From: Ochotona curzoniae
Taxonomy: Eukaryota > Chordata > Mammalia > Lagomorpha > Ochotonidae
Reading direction: 5' to 3'
NCBI RefSeq assembly: GCF_017591425.1
Contig: NW_024466599.1
Span: 69,420,501 to 69,484,500 of the forward strand
DNA: 64,000 nucleotides
Positions 10,619-21,310 of the stretch are shown in pieces (position 1 is the first letter of the stretch; each line of letters opens with the position of its first letter). A model generated the notes under the pieces. It searched no databases and was not told where the DNA came from. It saw nothing but the letters and a program-made list of their open reading frames with translations. The translations under genes were made by a program, and so were the position numbers.

Positions 10619-11357
10619 GTGAGGCCCGAGGAGCTGTCCTTCCATGGGGGCCTCTCCCCACAGCTCGCGCGGCCGGCGGTGACCGTGCCGCGGCCGGCCC
10701 TGCCGGCTGCACTAGAGTCGTCTCAGGAAATTCAGGACGCTCGGGGACACGGGTACGGCCCGTGAAGGAGTGATGTTTAGGGTACGCGTGTTGGGAATCC
10801 CGCGTGGGACTCGCCTCTGGTCCGGTACCCGCCGGTGTACCTGGCGTCATGTGGTAGTTTGGCGGAGCGGCTGGGCCCGGCCGCTGGGCGTGGTGGCCAG
10901 TTGGACCGGACGCCCCGCTGCCATTGCAGCCGCCTACCCGGAGCCCTGAGAGTGAAAGCCGAGGGGTTGGAGCTCCGCTCCGTCATGTTGTTCTGATGGG
11001 CGAGGGGCTGGCCGGACGCGGATGCACCTGCGCCCACTGCTGTAGGGCTTCCAGGTGAAGAGCGTGAAGCTGGGAACCGGAGTTTGCCTCCTCCCCGTGG
11101 TCGTGGCTGCTCCCCTTCGGCTAACAGCAGCCAGCTGGGAGGGTGTCCGAGGGCCGGCAGGTGTGTTCCCGGGGACCTGAAGCGCAAGTGCAGCCCCAAG
11201 GCAAGCCTCGGAGGCAGCGGCCTTGGCTTGTGGTCCCGACCCTTCTCGAAGGTTGCAGGGGAAGAAAACATGCAGTGTCTCCCGGTGACTCGGAAGGGGG
11301 CTGCTGCTGGTGACCGCGGGTTTCTTCAGCTTGTGCCTAAGTACCTTGTTATTGCAG
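10619..11357 (+). other. UNC50: UNC50 intron 1
   Basis: A GC-rich intron inside the CpG island. Long open frames on both strands here come from the base composition and look unlike real proteins. Confidence 0.6.
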
Positions 11358-11364
11358 GTTGGAA

Positions 11365-11644
11365 ATGTTACCAAGCACCTTAGTGACTGCATCAGCCCAT
11401 GGCAACGGAGTCCTGAGTTCCAGGGATGCAGCAAGACACACGGCCGGGGCCAAGCGCTACAAATACCTGCGGCGGCTCTTCCGCTTCCGGCAGATGGACT
11501 TTGAGTTTGCAGCCTGGCAGATGCTCTACCTGTTCACCTCCCCACAGAGGGTTTACAGGAACTTTCACTACCGGAAGCAGACCAAGGACCAGTGGGCCAG
11601 AGATGACCCCGCCTTCCTGGTCCTGCTTAGCATCTGGCTCTGTG
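11365..11644 (+). CDS. UNC50: UNC50 first coding exon
   Basis: UNC50 is a multi-pass membrane protein of the Golgi and inner nuclear membrane. It is the homologue of C. elegans UNC-50 and yeast Gmh1, and is required for transport of some nicotinic acetylcholine receptors. The ATG at 11365-11367 opens MLPST and is seven bases after the acceptor at 11357; an in-frame TTG two codons upstream is not a likely start. The exon encodes the cytosolic N-terminus with the basic block KRYKYLRRLFRFRQMDFEF and the start of the first membrane segment (about residues 78-100). It ends TGT G| before GTAAGT. The five coding exons (280+121+140+102+137 nt) total 780 nt, giving 259 aa, the human length. The frame is intact throughout. 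Confidence 0.96.
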
Positions 11645-12400
11645 GTAAGTGCTGGGCGCTTCAGATGAGACCTGCTCCCTGCAGGCTCTTCAGGGCACCC
11701 ATGGTGGGAAGTGGGGGCTGTTTGGGAGCTGCTCCTTTTCTCTGAAGCCTCAGGAATTTCTCAGGGGAGAAGGCAGTTGTATTCTGTCAAGTACTGCGGG
11801 TCTATCTGTGTCTCCCATGTAGGTGGCAGGGGCCATCTTGCGTTGCTTTCCCAGGGGCATTAGCAGGGAGCTGGGACCTGGATGGTGGTGGGCCGTGGCT
11901 TAACCTACTACAGCTGACGCTGGCCCACTCCATGTCTTGTAACAACTGTGCATCAATTCCCAAATGCCAACTGACTCTGACCTGGAGTGCCGAGTCTGAC
12001 AGTATGTTTGGCAAACAGGCACATTCGCAGTGAGTTCTGAAAATACTGCTGCCAACTTGGAAAACCACTTTGAACTTCTCCAGTGGGGTAACGGAAGGGC
12101 CCCTTTCACCTGAAGGGTGTTGTAAGATAATGATGTGTTTAGCGGTTTGCACCTGTAACTGGGCTTAAACTATGCGAGTGCTTTGAGCGCAAGGGCCCTC
12201 TTCAGTGAACCCCAAGGACCTCACTGGCCACGCTGCCCACCCGGCTGCAGTGCGTTGCCACCTGAGTGACACACTGTGGGGCCCTGTTTTTGTGTCTGTC
12301 ACCTCTGCTCAACTCTGGGCATGTGGAGGGCAGGGAGGGGGTCCTGTACCGACAGAACCGCAGTAGAGTGCCTGACCGAATGTTGTCATCTTTCTTTCAG
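11645..12400 (+). other. UNC50: UNC50 intron 2
   Basis: Donor GTAAGT at 11645 and acceptor TTTCTTTCAG ending 12400. It contains one degraded CSINE piece (11780-11928) and otherwise unassigned sequence. Confidence 0.85.
11780..11928 (-). mobile_element. Degraded CSINE fragment
   Basis: GTGTCTCCCATGTAGGTGGC, GCTTTCCCAGGGGCATTAGC and AGGGAGCTGGGACCTGGATG are in the order of an inverted CSINE, without the tail. Old and partial. Confidence 0.65.
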
Positions 12401-12521
12401 TGTCCACTATAGGATTTGGCTTTGTACTGGACATGGGATTTCTTGAAACAATAAAGCTTCTCCTTTGGGTTGTATTCATAGATTGTGTAGGTGTCGGTCT
12501 GCTAATAGCAACTTTAATGTG
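12401..12521 (+). CDS. UNC50: UNC50 coding exon 3
   Basis: A 121-nt exon between TTTCTTTCAG and GTAAGTTT. With the split codon from the previous exon it reads VSTIGFGFVLDMGFFETIKL-like sequence, in this species VSTIGFGFVLDMGFLETIKL, and ends ATLM. It carries the end of membrane segment 1 and membrane segment 2. It ends in codon phase 2 (TG|G, Trp). Confidence 0.95.
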
Positions 12522-12652
12522 GTAAGTTTCATGCCTTTGTTTTTCTGATACTGTAGAAGCCTTCTTTTGATTCAGAGGTGTAACAGTTGGTGGAAACTGA
12601 AGCTAAGATAACTGAATTGAAGTGACCCATTTATCAGTAGTACTATTTTGAG

Positions 12653-12890
12653 AGATAGCTCCCATCTGCTGGTTTTCTGCCCCGGTTGCCTGGCAGTGGC
12701 TGGGACTGGACTAGGCTAAAGCCAGAAGCTAGGAACTCGATTCACGTCTCCCACGTAGCTGGTGGGGACCCAGCTGCTCGAGTCATCACCCCACCTTCCA
12801 GGATGCATAGCAGCAAGAAGCTGGAGTTGTCAGGTTCAGAGCCAGGCCTGGTGATGCCAGGCCAAACACCTGCCCTTGAAATGGTCATTT
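12653..12890 (-). mobile_element. Old CSINE, minus orientation, tail missing
   Basis: Inverted body motifs (GCCAGAAGCTAGGAACTCG, GTCTCCCACGTAGCTGG, GCATAGCAGCAAGAAGCTGG) and a decayed head. Strongly diverged. Confidence 0.65.
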
Positions 12891-13931
12891 TTGACTGTCA
12901 AAATTATTGTAACTTGCCCTCCTCTTTTGGTACCTGCATCCTAAAATACTCCTAAGGGACATTTGGCCAATAGAATACTGTTTATGTCATACTAATAGGA
13001 TTCCTGAGCTTACAGAAATGTTATGTATTTAGCCAGTGCTGCTTAAGTTGTATGATGGCTCAGCCTTTTGCCTTCATCAGTGGTGGCTACTCCTAAATGC
13101 ACAAATGTTCCATAGTGTTTAGAATTGTTTAAATCTTCTGGGTATTTAACGGGTCTTACTTAAATCCTTGATACTAAGTGAAGTACACTTGAAGAGGGTT
13201 TACTTTTTAACTTTTGTTGCTTTCCTGCTAAGAGCACAGCGTTTATGGGTTATTTTGTTTGTTCTTAAAGCATTACTGGTCTGACTCTGGGGTTGATGTA
13301 ACAGCAGCATCGTGGAGTGTGTGCTTCTCGTGTTGGGTGTTTTGGTTCTGTGTGACTGGCCTACTGCAGGAAGGGCAGTGGCTGTGCTGAGTGAGCTTAG
13401 TGGAGGATCCAGGAGGCTGTCAGAGAAAGGAGTTCAAATGCCAGCTCAGGCATTTGTGTGACATTTGGTCCCTGTCCCATTGTTTGCAGAGTTAATGATG
13501 TTTTTCTGAGAAGGTTATAAGATGCAAAGCATCTGGCTCATTGTGGAGTGCTATGTTAGAGCTTGTGAGTAAATGGAGGTGCAGGTGAAGCGTTCTGTGT
13601 TGGGGCTGTTGAGTTCAGGTGGCTGAGTGCTCAGTAGACAGGAAGGTCAGTACCTGCTGAGGTGGGTGACCCTAAACCAGGAGACATGGCTGGCATAATT
13701 AGGTGAAAGCTGTGGCTGTCTTTGAGCTCTTCGAAAGGACACCCTCATTCCAGACCTCAGACTGGGCTGCGGGAGGACAGAGCGCATCCCCTGAAGGGAT
13801 GAAGGGAGAAGCAGAGGCCCTGCAGCCAGGATTCTGTAGGATTCTGCAGACCTGTAGTGGCACTCTGTGCCTGGCAAAATGGGGAATGTCTGGTAAGTTC
13901 AGTTGTTTGAGTGAAGCAGTGTTATTCTTTT

Positions 13932-14267
13932 TTTTTTTTTTTTTAAAGATTTATTTTTATTATTTTTTTTATTGGAAAGGCAGATATACAGAGAGGAGAG
14001 ACAGAGAGGAAGATCTTCCGTCCGATGATTCACTCCCCAAGTGAGTGCAACGGGTCGATACTATGCCAATCCAAAGCCAGGAGCCTCTTCCGGGTCTCCC
14101 ACGCGGGTGCAGGTTCCCAAAGCTTTGGGCCGTCCTCGACTGCTTTCCCAGGCCACTGGCAGGGAGCTGGAAGGGAAGCGGGGCTGCCGGGATTAGAACT
14201 GGCGCCCATATGGGATCCTGGGGGTGCAAGGTGAGGACCTTAACCACTTGCGCCACCGTGCCGGGCC
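13932..14267 (-). mobile_element. Young CSINE with perfect target-site duplication
   Basis: A full-length inverted CSINE with T-rich tail complement, GGCAGATATACAGAGAGG, GCGCCCATATGGGATCC and an inverted tRNA-like head ending GTGCCGGGCC. It is flanked by a 15-bp direct repeat at 13917-13931 and 14268-14282 (CAGTGTTATTCTTTT). Confidence 0.93.
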
Positions 14268-14282
14268 CAGTGTTATTCTTTT

Positions 14283-14325
14283 TTAATTGTATTGCATTAT
14301 GTGACACAGTGTTATAGGCACTTAT
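14283..14325 (-). mobile_element. Very short L1 3'-end copy (about 43 bp)
   Basis: The sequence ATTGCATTATGTGACACAGT with a T-rich start is the same terminal L1 3' UTR motif seen at 14440-14465 and 15676-15694. Only the last 40-odd bases are present, so it looks like an extremely 5'-truncated L1 insertion on the minus strand. Confidence 0.7.
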
Positions 14326-14426
14326 TTTGACATTTTCAGATAAGTGGGACAGCTTACTGTGTCTCCCTCCCCTTACTGTGCATTTTGTATTTTTACTTCT
14401 TTTGAAGAATGAACAACTGGCATTTT

Positions 14427-15633
14427 TTTTTTTTTTATTGATTATGTTGCATTATGTGACACAGTTTCATAGGCTCTGGGATTCCCCCAACCCCTCCTCC
14501 TGCCCTCCCACCATGGTGGATTCCTCCACCTTGTTACAGTATTACAGTTCAAATTCAGTAAAGATTCTTTCTTTGCAAACATATACCAAGCACAGAGTCC
14601 AGCATCTTATTGTCCAGGTAAATTCAACAGTTTCTTGGGGAGACCATCTCTGGTTTGAAGGCAGAGCTGGCAGAATATCATCCCAATCAATTAAAAGCTT
14701 CAACATAATATCAACCACAGTTTACAACATTATGGAATTAATTGACATGGAATTGAGTAATTAGTATGTTAAAAAAAAAAGTTCTTAACCACATCCTGTG
14801 ACTACTTCATTGACATTTCAATTTTAGTTTATACACAGAACCAGCTGCTATACACCTTAAAATGGCTATAGGGTACTATTCAGCTGTCTGGTGTTTATTT
14901 TAATTTTAGCAGTTTATAGTGCAGAAGCATAATTTTGCTGAACTTGGCAGATTTTAGGATAGTCTAAACTGGCTTATAACTCTAACAAGGCATATGTCAA
15001 CAGTTGAGATGCAGAACAGTTTAGGAGGGGTGTGCAGAGAAGTCTTCAATGCTCTAGTGAGGAGTAATTAATCTTTGTGCTCTACCTACTAAGGTATATA
15101 TGTGAATCCACGCTGATCATTCCCTGTCTGTTTCTAAGCTTTCCTTGTTGTTCTCTGTCTATTCTAATTTTTTTTGTTTGCTTTTTTGGGGGGCGGGGGT
15201 GTAGCCTTTGGAGCGACCCTGATGGTCATTGCAAGAGAGGTTGGGGATCCAAAGTTGGAGTTAAGTAAGGACCAGAGAAGCTCCTCTCTCTAGTCCTAAA
15301 GGAAGTTTACTGTTCTATTTCTGTAGACCACTTGGCTCCTGGCTGTTGTTCCGATGACCTTGGATCCTGCAAGGAAGGATTTGGGCTTCTTGCATCCCAT
15401 GTGCTAGATCCAAATGGGGGTGGGTGACCTCTTGGCCTCTGAAGGCACTCCAATTCCCCGTGGTTTCTTTGGCAATTGGGATTTAGTCCTTGGAGCTCGT
15501 ACTGATAGTTTTTGGTGAGGATCCAGGAGTCTTCAGGGTTGGGATACAAGCCTCCTCCTGTCTACCTGCTCCACTCTGGGGTCCCCCCTGCTCTGTGCAT
15601 ATGACCTCCTGTTAAGAGGTTGTCAGGATCGCT
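14427..15633 (-). mobile_element. Older L1, 3' UTR part (left piece of interrupted element)
   Basis: It starts with a T-run (A-tail on the L1 strand), then the L1 3'-end motif TTGCATTATGTGACACAG and about 1.2 kb of L1 3' UTR. It stops at 15633 exactly where a second L1 begins, and the same L1 continues at 23675. The two pieces are therefore one insertion split by a later one. Confidence 0.9.
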
Positions 15634-15656
15634 CTTGATTTCCCCTATATGTCTTT
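15634..15656. repeat. Target-site duplication, left copy, of the 8 kb L1
   Basis: A 23-nt direct repeat of 23652-23674 (22 of 23 identical; it includes CCCCTATATGTCTTT). It marks the left edge of the inserted L1. The duplicated sequence is part of the older L1's 3' UTR. Confidence 0.9.
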
Positions 15657-17439
15657 TTTTATTATTATTATTACATTGCATTATGTGACACAGTTTTATA
15701 GGCACTGGGATTCCCCCCCTCCCTTCACAAACCCACTCCCCATGGTGGATTCCTCCACCTTGTTGCATTACCACAGTTCAGATTCAGTTCAGATTCTTTC
15801 ATTGCAAGCATCTACAAAGCAGAGTCCAGCATCTTATTGTCCAGATAAGTTCAACGGTTTCTTCAGGAGACCATCTCTGGTTTGAAGGTAGAGCTGGCAG
15901 AGTATCATCCCAATCAAGTAAAAGCCTCGACATTACATCAGTAACAATTTATAATGGAATTAGTTGACATGGTATTGAGTAACCAACATGTTAAAAGAGA
16001 GAGAAAAAAAGTGCAAGTTCTGAACCACATCCTGTGACTTCTACATTGACATTTCAATTATTAGTTTATATACAACTGGGTTCTATACACCTTAAAATGG
16101 CTATAGATTACTATTCAGCTGTCTCATGTCTATTTTAATTTTAGTATTGAGCAGTTTATAGCGATGAAGCATGGGTTTGCAGAACCTGGCTGTTTTTCCG
16201 GCAGTCTAACTCTATAACTCAAACAAGGCATATGTCAACAGTTTAGGTGAACAGTTTTAGGAGGCATGTGCAGAGAAATCTTCAATACCCTAGTGAGGAA
16301 TAACTAATCTTTGTGTCCCACCCAGTGAGTTATAAGTGCATCCCCACTCTGTTTCTAAGCTTTCCTTGCTGTTCTCTGTCTATTCTAGTTTTTTTTTGTT
16401 ATTGTTGTTAGTTTGTTTTGGGGGTATCTGGAGCGATCCTGATGGTCATTACGAGAGAGGGTAGGGACCCAAAGTCAGAACCAGGCAAGGACCAGAGAAA
16501 GCTCCTCTCCCTAGTCCTGAAGGAAGTTTACTGCGGACCGCTCAGTGCTCCTGGTTGTCGTTCCGATGACCTTGGATCCTGCGAGGCAGGGTATGGGCTT
16601 CTTCCATCCCATGTGGGAAATCCAAATGGGGGTGGGTGACCTCAGAGTTCTCGCCTCTGAAGGCACTCCAATTCCCCGTGGTCTCCTTGACGGTTGGGAT
16701 GTAGTCCTCGGAGCTCGTACTGATAGTCCTTGGTGAGGATCCTAGGAGTCTTCAGGGTTGGGATACAAGCCTCCTCCTGTCTGCCTGCTCCACTCTGCCC
16801 TTCCCCCCCCCCCCCCCCCCCGTGCATATGACCTCCTGTTAAGAGGTTGCTGGGATTGCTCCTGATTCCCCTCATATACCTTTGTAGTTTTGCTATTGTC
16901 TAATGCTGATTCAAGTCTGTTATCTATGAGTTACCAGTTATGATCCTGATAGGTTATACATCTGTCTTCCTCACACCTTCTAGGGTGATGTAAGATTTCT
17001 CTGCTCTCCCTCCCCATTTCTGAGTAGCATAGGTCCTTACAAGTATATTAGGTTTTACAATTCTTTGATATAGATAGGAGCAGTCTGACTAACATTGATT
17101 GTTGATTCATTGGTTATTTCACAGTATCTTATTGCATGAGATAAAGGCTGTTGGGGGTTGAAATAATATTACTGTTTTTCGGATTGACATCATTTCATAA
17201 CAGCCACATCAACAACAACAACAATAAATTCTATCACCCTGAAAAAATAACACGCCACTGAATAATCAACACCTGCATGACAAAAAAGGAAACACAGAAG
17301 TCTCTTGGGAAAAATGATGCCATCATATACTTTATGAGCACGTGATGAATTCTACTAGAGAATAGAGATTATTTGGAAGCAACCAAACTGAAATAAAAAC
17401 ATCAAAACACATGGGATACAGCCAAAAAAACAGACAGAC

Positions 17440-18111
17440 AAAAAAAAAAAAAAACAGGATAGATTGGACTGTTGGAGTTACACTTTCCATGTTGGCTTCC
17501 TTATATGAGAGAGAATATATGATATGGTGTTTGTTCTTTTGGGATTGACTCATTTCACTTAACATAATGGTCTCTAGTTGGGAGAACCTGGTTGTAAATA
17601 GAATAATTTCATTCTTCTTAATAGCTGAATAATATTCCATGGAGTAGATGTACCACAGTTTCTTTAACCACTCTTCCTTGGACGCACATCTGGTTTGTTT
17701 CCTTGTCTTTGCCTTTGTAGATTGTGCTGCTGTAAATATAGGATTCCAGATCCCCTTCTCACATGCAGATTTCACTTCTTTTGGGTATATTCCTAGAATC
17801 AGGATAGCTGGGTCATATGGCAGGTTTATTTGCAATTTTCCAAGCACTCTCCATACTGATTTCCACAGTGGTTGTACTAGCCTACACTCCCACCAGTAAT
17901 GAAGGAGGATGCCTTTCTCCCCACATCCACGCCAGCAGGTGTTGTTATTCAAGTTCTGAATGTAGGCCAGTCTCACTGGAGTTAGGTGGTACCTCAAGGT
18001 GGTTTTCATTTGTATCTTTCTGATGGCTAGGGAGCCTGAGCATTTTTGCATATGTTTGTTAGCCATTTGAACCTGTTCTTTTGAGAGATGTGTGTTCATT
18101 TGTTACCAGGA

Positions 18112-18143
<32 letters not shown>

Positions 18144-21100
18144 CCCTGGGTTTCTGAAGCTCTTTGTAGATCCTGGCTATTAGTCCCCTATCACTTGTGT
18201 AGTGTACAAAAATTTTCTCCCATTCTGTTGGTTGCTTCTTCACTTTGTTAATTGTTTCCTTTGCTGTACAGAAGCTTTTTAATTTGATGTAGTCCCATTT
18301 GTTCATTTTGGCTTTGATTGCCTTTGCTTTAGGCGTCTTTTCTAAGAAGTCTTTCCCTGTTCCTTTATCTTGGAATGTGTTTCCTATGTTTTCCGTTAAT
18401 AGTTTGATGGTTTCTGGGTGTAGATTTAGGTCCTTGAGCCAGTTAGAGCTAAGTTTCATATAATGTGACATGTGGATCTTGCTTCTTAGTTCTGCATGCT
18501 GCTATCCAATTGTCCCAACAGCATTTATTGAAGAGACCAGGTTTTTCACCTGGATTGTTTTCTGTTTTCTTGTCAAAGATTAGGTGACTATACATGTGTG
18601 GATTCCCTTCTGGTGTTTCTATTCTGTTCCACTGATCTTCTCTGTTTCTGTACCAGTACAGTATCTGTTTTGATAACCACTGCTCTGTAGTGGGTCTTGA
18701 GGTCTGGAATTGTGATTCCTCCAGCTTGATTTTAAATTTCAGGATAGCTTAGGCTATTCATAGTCTTTTGTGATTCCAGATGAACTGTTGTATCATCTTT
18801 TCTATTTCTGAGAAGAATGTTGTTGGGATTTTGATTGGGATTGCATTGAATCTGTATATTGCTTTTGGTAATATGGTCATTTTGATACTGTTGATCCTGC
18901 CAATCCAGGAACATGGTAAGGTTCTCCATTATTCAAGGTCTACTTCTATTTCCTTTTTAAGTGTTTTATAGTTTTCATCATAGATGTCTTTCACATATTT
19001 AGTTAGCTTGATCCCTAGGTATTTAAGATTCCTCTCCTCTATTTTAAAGGGGACTGTGCTTAAAATTTCTTTTTCAGCCCTGGAATTATTTGCATACACT
19101 AGTGCCATCGATTTGTGTTCATTAATTTTGTATCCTCTTACCCTGCCAAAGTCTCTTATGAGTTCCAATAGTCTCGTGACTGAGTGTTTTGGTTTTCCTA
19201 TGTAGAGAATCATATCATCTGCAAATAGCAATAATTTCAATTCCTCACTTCTAATTTGTATTCCTTTCATTGGTTTTTCTTGCCTAATAGCTCTGGCTAG
19301 GACTTCCAAAACTATATTGAAGAGTAGTGATGACAGTGGACATCCCTGTCTAGTTCCAAATTTTAGCGGAAAGGCTTCCAATCTTTCCCCATTTAGTATG
19401 ATGCTGGCATTGGGTTTTTCGTAAATTGCTTTGATTGTGTTGTAGAATGTTTTTCTATGCCTATCTTGTTTAGAGTTTTTAACATGAAGTGGTGTTGGGT
19501 TTTATCAAATGCCTTCTCTGCATCTATTGACAGGATCATATGGTTTTTAATTTTCAATTTGTTGATGTGATGTATCACATTTATTGTTTTTGCGAATGTC
19601 GAACCATCCCTGCATGCCTGGGATGAATCCCACCTGGTCCTGGTGAATGATCTGCCTGATGTGTTGTTGGCTCCTGTTGGCTAGTATTTTATTGAGAATC
19701 TTTGCATCTATGTTCATCAAGGATATCGGTCTGTAGTTCTCTTTTTCTGTTGTTTCTCTCTCTGGCTTTGGTATTAAGGTGATCTTAGCTTCACAGAAAG
19801 AGCTTGGGAGGATTGCCTCTTTTTCTATTGTTTGAAAACGCTTGTGTAAGATTGGGGTAAATTCCTCTTGGAATGTTTGGTAGAATTCAGCTGTGATGCC
19901 ATCTGGTCCAGGACTTTTCTTGGTTGGGAGGGCTTTAATTACTGATTCAATCTCAGTGCATGTTATTGGGCTGTTTAGATTGTTAATTGCTTCTTGATTC
20001 AATTTTGCTGGATTGCATGCGTTCAAGACTATCCATCTCCTCTAGGTTTTCTGATTTGTTTGCATATAGTTGCTTGTAATAGTTCCTGATGATTCTTTGT
20101 ATTTCTGAGGTATCTTGTTATAACTCCTTTCTCATCTCTGATACTATTTGATGTGTATTTTCTCCCTCCTTTTTTTGATTAGTTGAGCTAGTGGGGAGTC
20201 TATTTTGTTGATTTTCTCAAAGAACCAACTCTTTGATTGATTGATCTTGTGTATAGTTCTCTTGGTCTCCATTTGGTTTATTTCCTCCCTTATTTTGATG
20301 ATTTCTTTTTTCCTACTAATCTTGGGATTTCTTTGTTGCTGTGTTTCTAGTATTTCAGTTGTAAGATTAGCTGATTTACTTGGTGCTTTTCTAATTTCTT
20401 GACATAAGCACTGATTGAAATGAACTTTCCGCTCAGCACCGCCTTGATTGTGTCCCATAAGTTTTGATAAGTTGTGTTGATGCCTTCATTTGTTTCAAGC
20501 AATTTTTAAATTTCCCCTTTGATTTCCTCTCTAACCCATTGCTCATTTAGTAACATATTATTCAGTGTCCATATGTTTGTAAGTCTTCCTTGATGTTTCA
20601 ACTGCTTGGTCTCAAGTTTCACTCCTTGGTGGTCTGAGAAGATGCATGGTATGATTTCCACTTTTTAAAATTTTCTGAGGCTTGTTTTATGGCCTATAAC
20701 ATCATCAATTCTGGAGAAAGTTCCATGTACTGATGAAAAATAAGTGTATTCTCTGTAGGATGAAAGGTTCGATAGATGTTGACTAAGTCCATTTGCTGTA
20801 GAGTTTAGGTGAGTTCTATTGTTTCTTTGCTGAGTTTCTGGCTTTTTTATCTGTCCATTTGTTTTAATGGGGTATTAAGGTCTCCCACTATGATTGTATT
20901 GGAGTCTGTTTCTCTTTAAGTCCATTAATATTTGTTTCACGTAGCTAGATGCTTTGGCGTTTGGAGCGTAAACATTTATTATGCTGATCTCTTCTTGCTG
21001 AAGGCATCCTTTGATCATTATGTGGTATCATTCTTCATCTCTTCCGATGCTCTTCACATCAAAGTCTATATCATCTGATATAAGAATGGCTACACCTGGT

Positions 21101-21310
21101 CATCTTTCCTTACCATTTGCTTGAAATATCTTTTTCCATCCTTTCACTTTCAATTTTTTCCTGATCTTTGTTGGTGAGATGTGTCTCCTGTAAGCAGCAG
21201 ATAGTTGGGTTTTGTTTTTTGATCCAGTCCTCCAATCTATGGCATTTGACTGATAAGTTTACACCGTTTACATTCAGCATTATGGATAAGGGGCAGTTTG
21301 GTCCTGTCAT
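17440..21310 (-). pseudogene. L1 ORF2 (endonuclease-reverse transcriptase), broken
   Basis: L1 ORF2p cleaves DNA and copies the L1 RNA at the nick. The frame opens with ATG at 21308-21310, reading MTGPNCPLSIMLNVNGVNLS. The endonuclease motif CCLQETHL follows at about 21190. The reverse transcriptase region is at 20026-18929 with [13 protein letters not shown] and the catalytic FADD at 19214-19225. The C-terminal region follows at 18471 to about 17440. It is disrupted by several stops and frameshifts (for example around 20030-20140, 20460-21100, 18480-18930) and by an A27 run (T27 on plus, 18112-18138). Length is about 3.87 kb, the usual L1 ORF2 size. Confidence 0.9.

Larger units (their letters stand above)
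10180..11260. promoter_or_regulatory. CpG-island bidirectional promoter of COA5 and UNC50
   Basis: A GC- and CpG-dense stretch spans the divergent 5' ends of COA5 (ATG at 10308, leftward) and UNC50 (first exon ending about 10618, rightward). No TATA box is obvious. ETS-type GGAAG cores occur at 10386-10390 and 10472-10476, with an inverted TTCC core at about 10403. A ZNF143-like site is at 10438-10451. The start sites are probably only about 200-300 bp apart. Housekeeping-type expression is inferred. Confidence 0.85.

Noticed and set aside
10168..10773. 201-codon plus-strand open frame over the COA5/UNC50 promoter
   Set aside because: It lies in the CpG island, overlaps COA5 exon 1 in antisense and has the R/G/A-rich makeup of GC-rich chance frames.
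10777..11434. 164-166 codon minus-strand frames in UNC50 intron 1
   Set aside because: They run antisense through the CpG island and the UNC50 coding exon and are shadows of it.
18112..18138. Poly(A) tail of another L1 ending inside ORF2
   Set aside because: ORF2 sequence of the same orientation continues on both sides without a jump in the protein alignment.
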